The translations under genes were made by a program, and so were the position numbers. 64,000 bases of DNA, taken from positions 1-64,000 of the forward strand of contig CAWBCM010000017.1 of assembly GCA_963787285.1 (NCBI GenBank), given 5' to 3'. The stretch is from JAHEJN01 sp963787285 (GTDB lineage: Bacteria > Actinomycetota > Acidimicrobiia > Acidimicrobiales > JAHEJN01). Positions 25,971-34,989 of this stretch are shown piece by piece. The notes beneath the pieces were generated by a model, which was not told the DNA's origin, ran no database searches, and was given only the letters and a program-made list of their open reading frames with translations. How positions within the stretch are numbered: position 1 is the first letter of the stretch; each line of letters opens with the position of its first letter.

Positions 25971-27677
25971 GTGACCGACGACCTCGCCTTCACCTCGGGT
26001 GGCGCCGTCTTCGCCCGGCTCCGACAACTCGGCGTCGACGTCGTGTTCACCAACGCCGGCACCGACTTCCCTCCCATCATCGAAGGCCTCGCCGAGGCCC
26101 ATGCCCACGATGTCGATCTTCCCGTTGCGATGACCGTCGGGCACGAGCACGTGGCCATGGGCATGGCCCACGGCTACTACTTCGCCACCGGTCGATCGCA
26201 GGCGGTGATCCTCCACACCAACGTCGGCCTGGCCAACGGTTCGATCGGTGCCATCAACGCCGCCACCGATCACGTACCGGTCATCCTCATGTCGGGCCGA
26301 ACACCAACGGTCGAGCGGGGGCGATTCGGTGCCCGCACCGTGCCCATCGGCTGGGGTCAGGAGATGCGCGACCAGGCCGCCCTGGTGCGAGAGGCGACCA
26401 AGTGGGACTACGAGCTGCGCTTCCCCGAGCAGGTGGGCGAGCTTCTCGACCGCGCTCACGCCATCGCCAACTCCACACCCAAGGGTCCGGTGTACCTGAG
26501 TCTGCCGCGGGAAGTGCTGTGTGAGCCGTGCCCGCCGGCGGTGCTGCAGGCCGACATCGCCATGTGGCCGGCCACCACCGTCGCCGGCGACGACGTGATC
26601 ACCCGGGCGGCGGCCCTGCTCGCCGGCGCCGAGCGGCCGGTGGTCTTCGCCCAACGCGGCGCCGGTACCCAGGCCGGATTCGATGCGCTCGCCCGCCTGT
26701 GCGACACCTGGTCGATTCCCGTGTGCCAGTACTGGGCGGTGGCCAACGCCATCTCGGCCGAGCACCCCACCTACGTCGGCCACGATCCCATGCCGTGGAT
26801 CGCCGAGGCCGACGTCGTACTGGTGATCGACAGCCTTGCGCCGTGGGCGCCCGCCATTCACGAGCCCGCCGATGGCTGTCAGGTCATCCAGCTCGGGCCG
26901 AACCCGCTCTACAGCCGCTTTCCCGTGCGCAACTTCCGCACCAGCCTCGCCGTCACCACCGAGGTGGGACCCGGACTCGAGCTGCTCGAGACCGCCCTCG
27001 GCGCGATCGGCGATCGCCACGTCGAGGCCAGAGCAACGCGCCGGGCCGCCATCGACGACCACGTCGCCGCCCATCGCCGGCATGTGGTCGCCACCGCCGC
27101 CGAGGGAGCGGCGACACCGATGTCGAAGGACTACGTTTCGACCTGCATCGGCGAGGCCGTCCGCGGCCACCGGGTCACCGTCCTGTCGGAGCTCGGCGCG
27201 CCGATGGAGCCCCTCGGCCTCACCGAGCACGGAGCGTGGCGTCAGGAGCCCCACTCGGGTGGGTTGGGCTGGAGCTTCCCCTGCGCCATGGGCATGAAGC
27301 TCGGCGATCCCGATCGGCTCGTCGTCGCCACGATGGGCGACGGCTCCTACATGTTCGCCAACCCGGTGGCGTGCCACCAGGTGGCCGAGGCCTACGAGAT
27401 CCCGGTGCTCGTCGTTGTGCTCGACAACTCCGGCTACGGCGCGGTGAGCCAGTCGGTCCGAGGGCTCTACCCGCAGGGTTATGCGGCCAAGGGCGACGAC
27501 GTGCCCCTCACGACGTTGTCGCCCAGTCCCGACTTCGTCCTGATCGCCCAGGCCAGTCGGGCCCATGCCGAACGCGTCGAGTCGAGCGATGATCTTCCCG
27601 GCGCCCTCGAGCGGGCCATCCGTGCGGTGACCGTCGAAGGGCGCCAGGCGCTGCTCGACGTGCGCGTCGAGCGGTGA
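25971..27677 (+). CDS. Thiamine-diphosphate-dependent enzyme, acetolactate synthase/benzoylformate decarboxylase family
   Basis: 568 residues from GTG 25971. Three-domain ThDP enzyme. The Pyr domain carries the catalytic Glu in TVGHEHVAMGMAHGYY, the middle domain follows (VTIRAA region, about 190-330), and the PP domain has the diphosphate motif GDGSYMFANPVACHQVAEAY ending in LDNSGYG. The family covers acetolactate synthases, benzoylformate decarboxylase, oxalyl-CoA decarboxylase and sulfo-acid enzymes. Unlike acetolactate synthase, no regulatory subunit is next to it. It diverges from the LIV/rutB unit. It probably cleaves or joins a 2-keto acid; the substrate is not readable. Confidence 0.82.
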   Translation: MTDDLAFTSGGAVFARLRQLGVDVVFTNAGTDFPPIIEGLAEAHAHDVDLPVAMTVGHEHVAMGMAHGYYFATGRSQAVILHTNVGLANGSIGAINAATDHVPVILMSGRTPTVERGRFGARTVPIGWGQEMRDQAALVREATKWDYELRFPEQVGELLDRAHAIANSTPKGPVYLSLPREVLCEPCPPAVLQADIAMWPATTVAGDDVITRAAALLAGAERPVVFAQRGAGTQAGFDALARLCDTWSIPVCQYWAVANAISAEHPTYVGHDPMPWIAEADVVLVIDSLAPWAPAIHEPADGCQVIQLGPNPLYSRFPVRNFRTSLAVTTEVGPGLELLETALGAIGDRHVEARATRRAAIDDHVAAHRRHVVATAAEGAATPMSKDYVSTCIGEAVRGHRVTVLSELGAPMEPLGLTEHGAWRQEPHSGGLGWSFPCAMGMKLGDPDRLVVATMGDGSYMFANPVACHQVAEAYEIPVLVVVLDNSGYGAVSQSVRGLYPQGYAAKGDDVPLTTLSPSPDFVLIAQASRAHAERVESSDDLPGALERAIRAVTVEGRQALLDVRVER

Positions 27678-27686
27678 ACGACGCGG

Positions 27687-28586
27687 TCAGGCCGGCTCGA
27701 TGCGGTCGGCACCGAGCACCCGGACCGGCTCGGCGACATGGAGGGTGAGCTGATCGAACGGAATGCCGATGTCGGCGTCGTCGAGGGCCGTCTTGACCCG
27801 TTCGATTACATCGTCGATCACCTTCCACTCCTCGGCGCGCTCGGGCTTGTGCCAGATGTGGAGGGAGAACACGATCGCACTCGCTCCCAGCTCGGTCACG
27901 TAGGCGGCCGGCTCGGGTTGGGGGAGTACCAGACTCGATGTTCGAGCGGCCTCGAGGATGATCTGCCGGGCTCGAGCGACCGGCGAGTCGTAGGCCACAC
28001 CCACAGGGATCTCGGAGCGTCGGTGGTCGAAGGCGGTGTCGTTGTCGATCACGTTCTTCAGGACCGCCGAGCTCGGCACGACGACGCGGCGCCCGTCGAA
28101 GGTACGGATGGTCACGTCGCGTAGGCCGATGTCCTCGACCGTGCCCTCGACGTCGTTCGTGCGGATCTGATCACCGATCCAGAACGGGGTTCGCAGCTGG
28201 AGGAGGATTCCGGCGATGAAGTTCCCGAGGATCTCCTGGAGGGCGAAGGCGAGGGCGATACCGCCGACTCCGATGAAGCCCAGCAGTGGACCGATCTGTA
28301 CGTCGATGCTGTTCAGCGAATAGACGAAGGCGATCACCATGATCACGAAACTCACGAAACGGCCGACCAGGCGGGCCACTGCGGAGCGGTTGGTCCCCCG
28401 CAGCGCGTGTCGCACGATGCGCGAGGCGATGTTGGCGATGATCACGCCGCTGACGAAGATGATCGCTGCGCCGAGCCAATCCCACAGGCCGAGCTCGTCG
28501 GAGATGATCGTCGTGGAGGACTGACCCTCGAACTGGGCGACGGTGAGGGTGAGGGCGTGCGGCAATGCCAGCCACGTCGTGATCAT
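27687..28586 (-). CDS. Small-conductance mechanosensitive channel, MscS family
   Basis: 299 residues. TM helices at about 33-52 and 75-97, then a pore-lining helix (LLGFIGVGGIALAFALQEILGNFIAGILLQL) with the Gly/Ala packing of TM3 in MscS. The beta domain follows (FWIGDQIRTNDVEGTVEDIGLRDVTIRTFDGRRVVVPSSAVLKNVIDN) and then a mixed C-terminal domain. It opens on membrane tension to release solutes during osmotic downshock. It is convergent with the ThDP gene (9 bp) and alone on its strand. Confidence 0.92.
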   Translation of the reverse strand: MITTWLALPHALTLTVAQFEGQSSTTIISDELGLWDWLGAAIIFVSGVIIANIASRIVRHALRGTNRSAVARLVGRFVSFVIMVIAFVYSLNSIDVQIGPLLGFIGVGGIALAFALQEILGNFIAGILLQLRTPFWIGDQIRTNDVEGTVEDIGLRDVTIRTFDGRRVVVPSSAVLKNVIDNDTAFDHRRSEIPVGVAYDSPVARARQIILEAARTSSLVLPQPEPAAYVTELGASAIVFSLHIWHKPERAEEWKVIDDVIERVKTALDDADIGIPFDQLTLHVAEPVRVLGADRIEPA

Positions 28587-28729
28587 GGATGCTCCTGTTC
28601 GGGATCGGTCGCCGATTCGATACCTCGGCGCGGCCCAATCCTCCCATGTGCGAACACCGTGAAGTTTCGAACCGACGACAAGATTTGCGACCCGGTCTGA
28701 ACAGTGGTGCCACTGACTAACGTCAGGGC

Positions 28730-29680
28730 ATGCAAAAACTTCTCGGTCGCGCTGCCGACGCCGTGCTGGAGGGCACCGTCGTCGGCAGCTTCTCCAAGAT
28801 CGGCGCGGTCGTGCGCCCTCGGGTGCTCGATTGGACGGCCGAGCTACCCGACCTCAGCGGTCAGCGAGCGGTCATCACCGGTGCGACGAGCGGTATCGGT
28901 CGCGCCGTGGCCGACGGGGTGGTCGCGCTCGGTGCCGACGTGATCGTCACTTCCCGGGCGCTCGACCGGGCCCAGTCGGTGGCCGACGACATCAGCGCCG
29001 ACTCGGGACGCGACGCCGCGACGGGGATGGCGCTCGACACGGGCGACTTCGATCAGATTCGCGACTTCGCCACCGAAGTTGCCGCCGGCGGCGCTATCGA
29101 CATGCTCCTGCACAATGCAGGTGCCCTGACCGCCGAGCGTCGTATCAACCCATCGGGCATGGAGCTCACGCTCGCGTCCCACCTGGTCGGTCCGTACCTG
29201 CTCACCAAGCTCCTTCGACCCTCGCTCGCCCTCGGTGCCCGCGTCATCTGGATGTCGTCGGGCGGCATGTACACCGAGCCACTGGTGGTGAAGCGCCTCG
29301 AGATGAGTGAGGATCGCTACCGCGGTTCGGTTGCCTACGCCCGCGCCAAACGAGCGCAGGTCGAGCTGGTTGCCGAGCTCGGGCCGTCGTGGGCGCCGCA
29401 GATCGTGATGCACGCCATGCACCCCGGCTGGGTCGACACTCCTGGCGTCGAGACTTCACTGCCGCGGTTCGGCAAGATCATGGGGCCCATCCTCCGCGAC
29501 GCCGAGCAGGGCGCCGACACGATGGTCTACCTGGCCGCCACCGGTGGCGGCGACGAAGATCCGGGCCAGTTCTGGCACGACCGCCGTCCCCGCCGCAGCT
29601 GGTACCTGCCCAAGACCAAGCCCGATCCGGCCGAGCGGGTCCGCCTCGTCGAGTGGCTCGACGAGGTGACGGCGTCATGA
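28730..29680 (+). CDS. Short-chain dehydrogenase/reductase, DHRS12/retinol dehydrogenase-like
   Basis: 316 residues, ATG 28730. Rossmann motif VITGATSGIGRAVADGVVALG, the NAG motif as LLHNAGALTAE, Ser in IWMSSGGMYTEP and catalytic YARAKR (YxxxK). An N-terminal extension of about 40 residues precedes the Rossmann fold. The C-terminus (MHAMHPGWVDTPGV and FWHDRRPRRSWYLPKTK) is typical of DHRS12-like SDRs. It oxidises or reduces an alcohol or ketone, perhaps a lipid, with NAD(P). It is coupled by ATGA overlap to the next small gene. Confidence 0.86.
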   Translation: MQKLLGRAADAVLEGTVVGSFSKIGAVVRPRVLDWTAELPDLSGQRAVITGATSGIGRAVADGVVALGADVIVTSRALDRAQSVADDISADSGRDAATGMALDTGDFDQIRDFATEVAAGGAIDMLLHNAGALTAERRINPSGMELTLASHLVGPYLLTKLLRPSLALGARVIWMSSGGMYTEPLVVKRLEMSEDRYRGSVAYARAKRAQVELVAELGPSWAPQIVMHAMHPGWVDTPGVETSLPRFGKIMGPILRDAEQGADTMVYLAATGGGDEDPGQFWHDRRPRRSWYLPKTKPDPAERVRLVEWLDEVTAS

Positions 29681-30081
29681 CCCGCTTCGTCCCTGCCTCC
29701 GATCTCGGCGGATCGTTCTTTCCGTACCGGTTCGACAACCGCTGGAAACCCATGTTCGTGGCGCTTCGTGTCGGCGAGAGCGACGGGGTAGCGGTGCTCG
29801 ACGACAGCCTGGTGGCGACGTTTGGACGGTGGCGGGTCGAGACGCCCCTCGCCAACATCGACCACACCGAGATCACCGGGCCCCATCGGTGGTACACCGC
29901 CGTGGGGTTGCGCCTCAGCTTCACCGACGACGGCATCACCTTCGGCACCAACAGCCGGGCCGGCCTCTGCATCGCGTTCATCGAGAAGATCCCACGGATC
30001 ATCGGTCCGCGTGCGCACTCCGCGCTGTGGGTGAGCGTGGCCGATCCGGCGGGGCTTGCGTCAGCGCTTCTCCAGGAGTGA
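29677..30081 (+). CDS. Conserved hypothetical protein
   Basis: 134 residues, ATG 29677 inside the stop of the SDR gene (ATGA), so co-translated. No signal peptide or TM helix. The chain is rich in beta strands with conserved-looking WRVETPLANIDHTEITGPHRWYTAVGLRLSF. I do not recognise a family with a known role; such small proteins beside SDRs occur in actinobacteria. It overlaps the end of the convergent BrkB gene by 21 bp. Confidence 0.75.
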   Translation: MTRFVPASDLGGSFFPYRFDNRWKPMFVALRVGESDGVAVLDDSLVATFGRWRVETPLANIDHTEITGPHRWYTAVGLRLSFTDDGITFGTNSRAGLCIAFIEKIPRIIGPRAHSALWVSVADPAGLASALLQE

Positions 30082-30909
30082 TCGCGGCCAGCAACCTCGA
30101 TTCCGGACCACGTTGATCTCGGCCCCGTAGAGGTTCACCCGGGCCAGGAGATGAAACCATGTGAGCAGACCGATCACCACGGCGAAGGTGCCGTAGGTGT
30201 CGCTGGCATTCTCGACGTAGCGCGCCACCAGCACCGATCCGAGATTCTGGAGCAGAAACGTGCCGACTCCGGCGAACAGCGCACCGGGCCAGTGATCCCG
30301 CCAGGTCAGCGATCGGGCGGTGAGGATCTGGAACGCCAGCCACGCCACGCCGACGTTCACCGCGATGTTGCCCACGGTGATGGCGACGCGTGCCACATTC
30401 GGGAGGCCGAGGCGGGCGACGACGTTGGTGAGCACCGTGGCGCCCACCAGGCCGGCCCCGAACACCACGAGCATGAGCAGACCACGCAGCCGGGCTTTCG
30501 CAGCGTTTGGTCGATCTTCGACGGGAATGTCCCAGACCTCGTTGAGCGCGTACTGGGCGGCGGTCATCGCACCGATGCCCGCCCACAGGGCGGTGCCGAG
30601 GCCGATGACGAGTGCGAAGCCCGACCCCCCGAGTGACTCCCCCGAGATGGTGGGTCCGACCACCGGGAATCCGCTCAACGTCGAGTCGACGATGTCGGCG
30701 CGCCACTCGGGCTTGCTGTCGAGGGCGAACCCGGTGAGCGACACCATGGCGAGCAGCGCAGGGAAGACGCTGAAGAAGCCGTAGTAGGCCACAACCGCAG
30801 CCAGTCGACTGCCCCGGTCGTCGCCGAACTTCTTGATGACGCCGTAGGTGAATGCGGTCGGACGGAAACCCTGCTGGAATCGATCGATTCGCGCGAGAAG
30901 AGCCTTCAC
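30061..30909 (-). CDS. YihY/BrkB-family inner membrane protein
   Basis: 282 residues from GTG 30909 (VKALLARIDRFQQ); a longer reading to 31044 would run into the gene upstream. Six TM helices follow the order seen in YihY/BrkB: LAAVVAYYGFFSVFPALLAMVSLTGF, GALWAGIGAMTAAQYALNEVWDI, MLVVFGAGLVGATVLTNVV, IAVNVGVAWLAFQI, GALFAGVGTFLLQNLG and FAVVIGLLTWFHLLARVNLYGAEIN. The family was once called RNase BN in error; the true role is unsettled, with transport suggested. It begins 8 bp after the FMN reductase-like gene. Confidence 0.87.
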   Translation of the reverse strand: MKALLARIDRFQQGFRPTAFTYGVIKKFGDDRGSRLAAVVAYYGFFSVFPALLAMVSLTGFALDSKPEWRADIVDSTLSGFPVVGPTISGESLGGSGFALVIGLGTALWAGIGAMTAAQYALNEVWDIPVEDRPNAAKARLRGLLMLVVFGAGLVGATVLTNVVARLGLPNVARVAITVGNIAVNVGVAWLAFQILTARSLTWRDHWPGALFAGVGTFLLQNLGSVLVARYVENASDTYGTFAVVIGLLTWFHLLARVNLYGAEINVVRNRGCWPRSLLEKR

Positions 30910-30917
30910 CGTCGGGA

Positions 30918-31631
30918 TCAGCCCACCGGCGCGATCGATTGGTCGGCTGCGTTGGAAACCTCGCGCCAGTGGGCTCGGGTGTTGCCCACCGCGGGTATGC
31001 CGCCCGAATCCTTGAGCATGCGGGCGGTGTGGATGAGGTTCCACACCATGAAGGTGGTGTTCTTGTTCGTGAACTCGCTCTCGTAGCCGGTGGGCGGGTC
31101 GCCCTTCTCTCCCGGGTCGCCGTAGCTGGCCCCCGGGCCGATCTCACCGATCCAGCCGCAGTCGGCCTGGGGCGGGATGGTGTAGCCGATGTGCTGCATG
31201 GCATAGAGCACGTCACGTGACACCGCCTTCACGCCGTCCTCGTTGCCCGTGACGATGCAGCCGGCCGTCTTGCCGTAGTAGAGGTATTGGCCCTTCTCGT
31301 TCGTGTTGCCGCTGTACGCGTACATGCGCTCGATCACCAGGGCGGCCACGCTCGACATGACACCGAGCCAGATGGGCGACCCGAGAACCAGGATGTCGGC
31401 CGCCATGATCTTCTCCTGGATCGACGGCCACTCGTCGGTGAAGCCGAAGGTGTCGCCGAGATCCTCCTCCATGCCGAAGGCGATTCGGTGATCGAGGGCG
31501 TACAGGGTCTCGACGGTCACCCCTTCGTCGCGCATGACGCCTGCGGCGCGGTCGATGAGGCGCTGCGTGTGGGAGCCGGTGGCGTCGGCCTTGATGGAGC
31601 AGTTGATGAAGAGCGCGGAGAGTTCGGTCAT
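30918..31631 (-). CDS. Flavodoxin-fold NAD(P)H-dependent FMN reductase-like protein
   Basis: 237 residues from ATG 31631 (MTELSALFINCSIK). The flavodoxin-like fold of the NADPH-dependent FMN reductase/iron-sulfur flavoprotein family is shown by NCSIKADATGSHTQRLIDRA, ILVLGSPIWLGVMSSVAALVIERMYAY and GKTAGCIVTGNEDGVKAVSRDVLYAM. Such proteins use FMN and pass electrons from NAD(P)H to flavin, quinone or a partner monooxygenase. It could in principle supply the group D monooxygenase at 19.3 kb, but nothing in the arrangement proves that. Confidence 0.82.
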   Translation of the reverse strand: MTELSALFINCSIKADATGSHTQRLIDRAAGVMRDEGVTVETLYALDHRIAFGMEEDLGDTFGFTDEWPSIQEKIMAADILVLGSPIWLGVMSSVAALVIERMYAYSGNTNEKGQYLYYGKTAGCIVTGNEDGVKAVSRDVLYAMQHIGYTIPPQADCGWIGEIGPGASYGDPGEKGDPPTGYESEFTNKNTTFMVWNLIHTARMLKDSGGIPAVGNTRAHWREVSNAADQSIAPVG

Positions 31632-31653
31632 GGCCTCAGCTTTCCACAATGGG

Positions 31654-32859
31654 TCACGCCAGTGGGGTGCCGTCGGGGCGCAGGACGGTGTAGCCGCCGG
31701 TCGGTTCGCGTTGGATCTGGAAGCGGTGGTTGTGCTTGTGTCGGTTGTGACGTCCGCAGAGTGGTGCCCCGTTGCCGGCGTGGGTTCTTCCGCCGTGTTG
31801 ATGTTCGTGCAAGTGGTCGACTTCACAGGAATCGGCGGGTGTGTCACAGCCCGGCCAGATGCATCGGGGATTCGTGACCAGCACGGCGTGACGGGCCGAG
31901 CCCGTGAAGTATCGAGCAGTGCCGAGGTCGATGGTGACGCCTCGTGCATCGACCACCACCCGTCGGACCCTGGCCCACAGCCCGACCACCATCGCCTCGG
32001 TGGGATCGACCGGAACGCCGTTGAATGTGGAGCAGCGATGGGTGGCCGCCTCCAGCCGGGGCGCGGCGTCGAATTCGAGCGCGGTGGCCACTGCTTCGAA
32101 GTTCCTCGGCCGACCAGACGATGTTGTGGGTGGGCACCGACACCGACCCGACGGTGGAGTTGGCGGCATCGTGGAAGATCTGCACGAGCGCGTCGTGGCG
32201 CCGCTGGGCGGTCGTGCGAGGGAGATGGCCAGCCGTGGCCTGGTCGCCGTGTTCAGCTCGGGCTTTCTCCCAGTCGGCCTCGTACTCGGCCCGGGTGTAG
32301 GAGGGTGGCGTTGCGGGCCTCGTGGTTTCGTTGGTTGCGATCGGCTGCGCCGTCCGCATCGACCAGCCGCTCCCACTCGCGCACCACCTGATCGAAGTCG
32401 CGAAACGACAGCGACGCCGCCTGATCGAGGAACCAGGACTGCGCCGGGACCATGTGATCGCGCGACTCGGGCATTGGCAAACACCTTGGCGAGCGTCGAC
32501 ATGTGGGCCAGGCCCAGCTGTCCCGACGAGAATGCCGCCGCGACCTCGCCGAGCTGCCCGAGCATGCGCCGATTTCGATCTCGTCGACTCGATTCGGCCG
32601 ACGACAGGCCCGCGTGGTGCTCGACCATGCGCTTCGCCGAGAAGTGGCCGTCGCCGGCGTGCAGGTTGCCGGCGTCGATGGCGGCGAGGAGGTCGACCCG
32701 GAGTTGCTCGACCCGACGGTGGATGGTCTCGATGGCGTGAATCCACGCAACCGCATCGGTCGGATCGGCCGGGGAGACCCCGACCGCCGACAACTGTTCG
32801 AGTCCGGTCGCAACGAGCCCGAAGGCTGCTGCCGAATGGTCATCTCGGACCCGATCCAT
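31654..32859 (-). CDS. DUF222/HNH endonuclease-domain protein, interrupted by three frameshifts
   Basis: The N-terminal helical DUF222 domain (AIETIHRRVEQLRVDLLAAIDAG to SSGQLGLAHMSTLAKVFANA) and the C-terminal HNH nuclease (CIWPGCDTPADSCEVDHLHEH, then LCGRHNRHKHNHRF) are in one frame, the middle in two others. One-base insertions near 32472, 32303 and 32110 restore a continuous protein of about 400 residues, with the linking part DHMVPAQSWFLDQAASLSFR, NATLYTRAEYEADWEKARAEHG and WSAENFEAVATALEFDAAP. This type is abundant in actinobacteria, often in mobile or repeated copies. It may be intact with sequencing errors or a real pseudogene. Its cellular role is not known. Confidence 0.75.
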   Translation of the reverse strand: MDRVRDDHSAAAFGLVATGLEQLSAVGVSPADPTDAVAWIHAIETIHRRVEQLRVDLLAAIDAGNLHAGDGHFSAKRMVEHHAGLSSAESSRRDRNRRMLGQLGEVAAAFSSGQLGLAHMSTLAKVFANARVARSHGPGAVLVPRSGGVAVVSRLRSGGARVGAAGRCGRRSRSQPTKPRGPQRHPPTPGPSTRPTGRKPELNTATRPRLAISLARPPSGATTRSCRSSTMPPTPPSGRCRCPPTTSSGRPRNFEAVATALEFDAAPRLEAATHRCSTFNGVPVDPTEAMVVGLWARVRRVVVDARGVTIDLGTARYFTGSARHAVLVTNPRCIWPGCDTPADSCEVDHLHEHQHGGRTHAGNGAPLCGRHNRHKHNHRFQIQREPTGGYTVLRPDGTPLA

Positions 32860-32986
32860 ACCTCCGAAACTACCCAACAGGTGTGACAGCGAACCCGCCG
32901 AAACGGCAGGTCAGCAGCAAAACGGTCAGGGAATCGTCCGACGTCTGGAACACTGCGGTCACATCCCTAACCAGGAGCGTGCACCC

Positions 32987-33760
32987 GTGACAGAGAATCG
33001 AAGTAGCGGCGTGGCGGTGGTCACCGGAGCGAGTCGGGGCATCGGGGCCGCGATCGCACACCGGCTCGCCCGTGAGGGGCTGGCGGTGGCCTGTGGTGCC
33101 ACGACCGCCGCCAATGCCGAGTACGTGGCCGCGGCCATCCGAGCCGAACACGGCGTCGATGCCATCGCGCTCGCCCTGCAGGTGAGCGACGCCGAATCCG
33201 TCGAGGCGGCGATGACCGCGATCGAGGACCGCCTCGGACCGGTGACGCTGCTGGTTGGCAATGCCGGAGTCGCCCACGTCGAGTCGTTCCTGCACATGGC
33301 CGTCGCCGACTTCGACCGGGTGCTCGACGTCAACCTTCGCGGGGTGTTCGTCTGCGGCCAGGCGGCGGCCCGTCACATGGTCGCGTCGGGAACCCGCGGT
33401 GCAATCGTCAACATCGGCTCGATCGCCGGTGTGAATGCCTTCCCGCAGCGGGCTGGCTACTGCGCGTCGAAGGCGGCGGTGGCCCATCTCACCAAGGTGA
33501 TGGCGCTCGACCTGGCCGACCACGGTATACGGGTGAACTGCGTCGCTCCGGGCTACATCCGAACCGACATGGTGCAAGGCGTGATCGACGACGGCCGCCT
33601 CGACGAGGGCCAGCTCCGCCGCCGCATACCGATGCACGAGCTCGGCACGGTCGAAGACATTGCCGCAGCGGTGGCCTGGATGGCGTCCGACGAGGCCCGG
33701 TACGCCACGGGCGTCACCCTCGTGATCGACGGTGGCTGGGTGGCCCACGGTCACGTGTGA
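32987..33760 (+). CDS. 3-oxoacyl-ACP reductase-like short-chain dehydrogenase (FabG family)
   Basis: 257 residues from GTG 32987. Classical SDR: VVTGASRGIGAAIAHRLAREG, LLVGNAGVAHVESF, the active-site Ser in IVNIGSIAGVNAFPQ, YCASKAAVAHLTK (YxxxK), PGYIRTDM and the C-terminal YATGVTLVIDGGW. This is the FabG-like pattern, NADPH-dependent reduction of beta-ketoacyl or other ketones. It stands alone between the HNH gene and the IDO gene, so a housekeeping fatty acid role is not shown. Confidence 0.9.
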   Translation: MTENRSSGVAVVTGASRGIGAAIAHRLAREGLAVACGATTAANAEYVAAAIRAEHGVDAIALALQVSDAESVEAAMTAIEDRLGPVTLLVGNAGVAHVESFLHMAVADFDRVLDVNLRGVFVCGQAAARHMVASGTRGAIVNIGSIAGVNAFPQRAGYCASKAAVAHLTKVMALDLADHGIRVNCVAPGYIRTDMVQGVIDDGRLDEGQLRRRIPMHELGTVEDIAAAVAWMASDEARYATGVTLVIDGGWVAHGHV

Positions 33761-33861
33761 GCCGCGGCGGTTTCGGGTGACTGCGCCGCCACCAGCATGC
33801 TGAGCAAAACGACCTCCCGGACCGACGACACCAGTGGGCGGGGTGGTGCGCTGCGGTGTGG

Positions 33862-34989
33862 TCAGTCGCGGCGGATCCTCGTACGGATCGTGTCGGCACG
33901 GGTCTGGCGCAGGAACTCGCCGAAGTCGGTCCCGCCGGTGCCCTTGGCGTTCGCGTCCATGCCCGACGGTACGGCGATGTAGTCGTGGGCGAGCCTCATG
34001 TGGAGGCCGCGGAAGCGTTCGATCTCGTGGACGACGTCGTCGAAGGCCGCGGCCAGGTCGGACCCGCCGCAGGTCGCCCGCTCACGTACCCGGGACTGCG
34101 CGGTGACGTCCTCGACGAATCGCCGGTGCGGTGGCGGCATGTAGGTGCGCATCTTCGCCAGGTACGCGCCCGTGGTGCCGGTGGGGTGGTGCACCGACAC
34201 CAGGGCGTCCATCGCCTGTATCAGCGAGCTCTGCGCGGCCGAGCCACCGATGTAACGGCGGGGCTCGTCGGAGATCCCCTCGTACACGACGCCGGGCTCG
34301 GGCCAGCCCGCCACGTACGGGCGGATGCGGTGGTAGAAGACGTAGGGGTCGCACCACTCGTAGGTCCGGTCGGTGGCCACGTACACCGGACCCATGGCCG
34401 CGGCGATCGAGTGGAGGCCTTCGGCGAGGTCGGCATCGGAGCCGTCGGTCGAGCTCGTGACCACGTCGCTGATGAGCGGCAACAGCGGCGCGCCGGCCAG
34501 CTCCACACCGAGCGCGGAGACGAAGAACCAGGTCTCGTCGACCCCACCGTGGAACGAGGCGAGCATCGCCGCGTTGTCGGGGCTGAGCGGAAGCGAGCGG
34601 TCGACTCGACGCCAGTTCCGAAGTGACATGCATCCGTAATGCACGATCGGTGGCCGTCCCATGGCGTCGGCCAGCGTGCACAGCGGCAACGCAAGGGGCC
34701 CGGGGATACGCAGCCGGGGGCGGTCGGCCGACCAGACGTAGGCATTGGCGAGGACGGTCGTCAACAGCAGCGCCCGTTCCCGTTCGAGGGTCGAGGTCAA
34801 CGAGTCGACGTCGAGATCACCGAGGCCGCGTACGGCGTCGACGATCCGACCGTTGCGCATGAGGGTCGACAGATCGGCCGCCACCTGGTCGAGAATCTCG
34901 AAGTCGCCCGGTAGACGCTCGAGCGGGTCGACGCCGGGAGCGAAGCCGTGGGCAGCATCGATGTCGTAGTCAGCGAGGGTCAGCATCAT
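33862..34989 (-). CDS. Indoleamine 2,3-dioxygenase-family heme protein
   Basis: 375 residues from ATG 34989, in an ATGA overlap with the gene upstream. The protein follows the IDO family along its length: LERLPGDFEILDQVAADL, ERERALLLTTVLANAYVWS, VDETWFFVSALGVELAGAPLL, the TYEWCDPYVFYHRIRPYVAGW core, GGSAAQSSLIQAMDALV, MRTYMPPPHRRFVEDV, and FRGLHMRLAHDYI, whose His (about 330) is the expected proximal heme ligand, followed by GTGGTDF. IDO opens the indole ring of tryptophan with O2 to give N-formylkynurenine. No kynurenine formamidase or kynureninase is next to it. Its coupling to a cell-wall amidase and a CO dehydrogenase array is odd. Confidence 0.87.
   Translation of the reverse strand: MMLTLADYDIDAAHGFAPGVDPLERLPGDFEILDQVAADLSTLMRNGRIVDAVRGLGDLDVDSLTSTLERERALLLTTVLANAYVWSADRPRLRIPGPLALPLCTLADAMGRPPIVHYGCMSLRNWRRVDRSLPLSPDNAAMLASFHGGVDETWFFVSALGVELAGAPLLPLISDVVTSSTDGSDADLAEGLHSIAAAMGPVYVATDRTYEWCDPYVFYHRIRPYVAGWPEPGVVYEGISDEPRRYIGGSAAQSSLIQAMDALVSVHHPTGTTGAYLAKMRTYMPPPHRRFVEDVTAQSRVRERATCGGSDLAAAFDDVVHEIERFRGLHMRLAHDYIAVPSGMDANAKGTGGTDFGEFLRQTRADTIRTRIRRD

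Noticed and set aside
31654..32859. HNH gene as a homing endonuclease or mobile element
   Set aside because: No intron, intein or terminal repeats flank it; the DUF222/HNH type is a common stand-alone actinobacterial gene.
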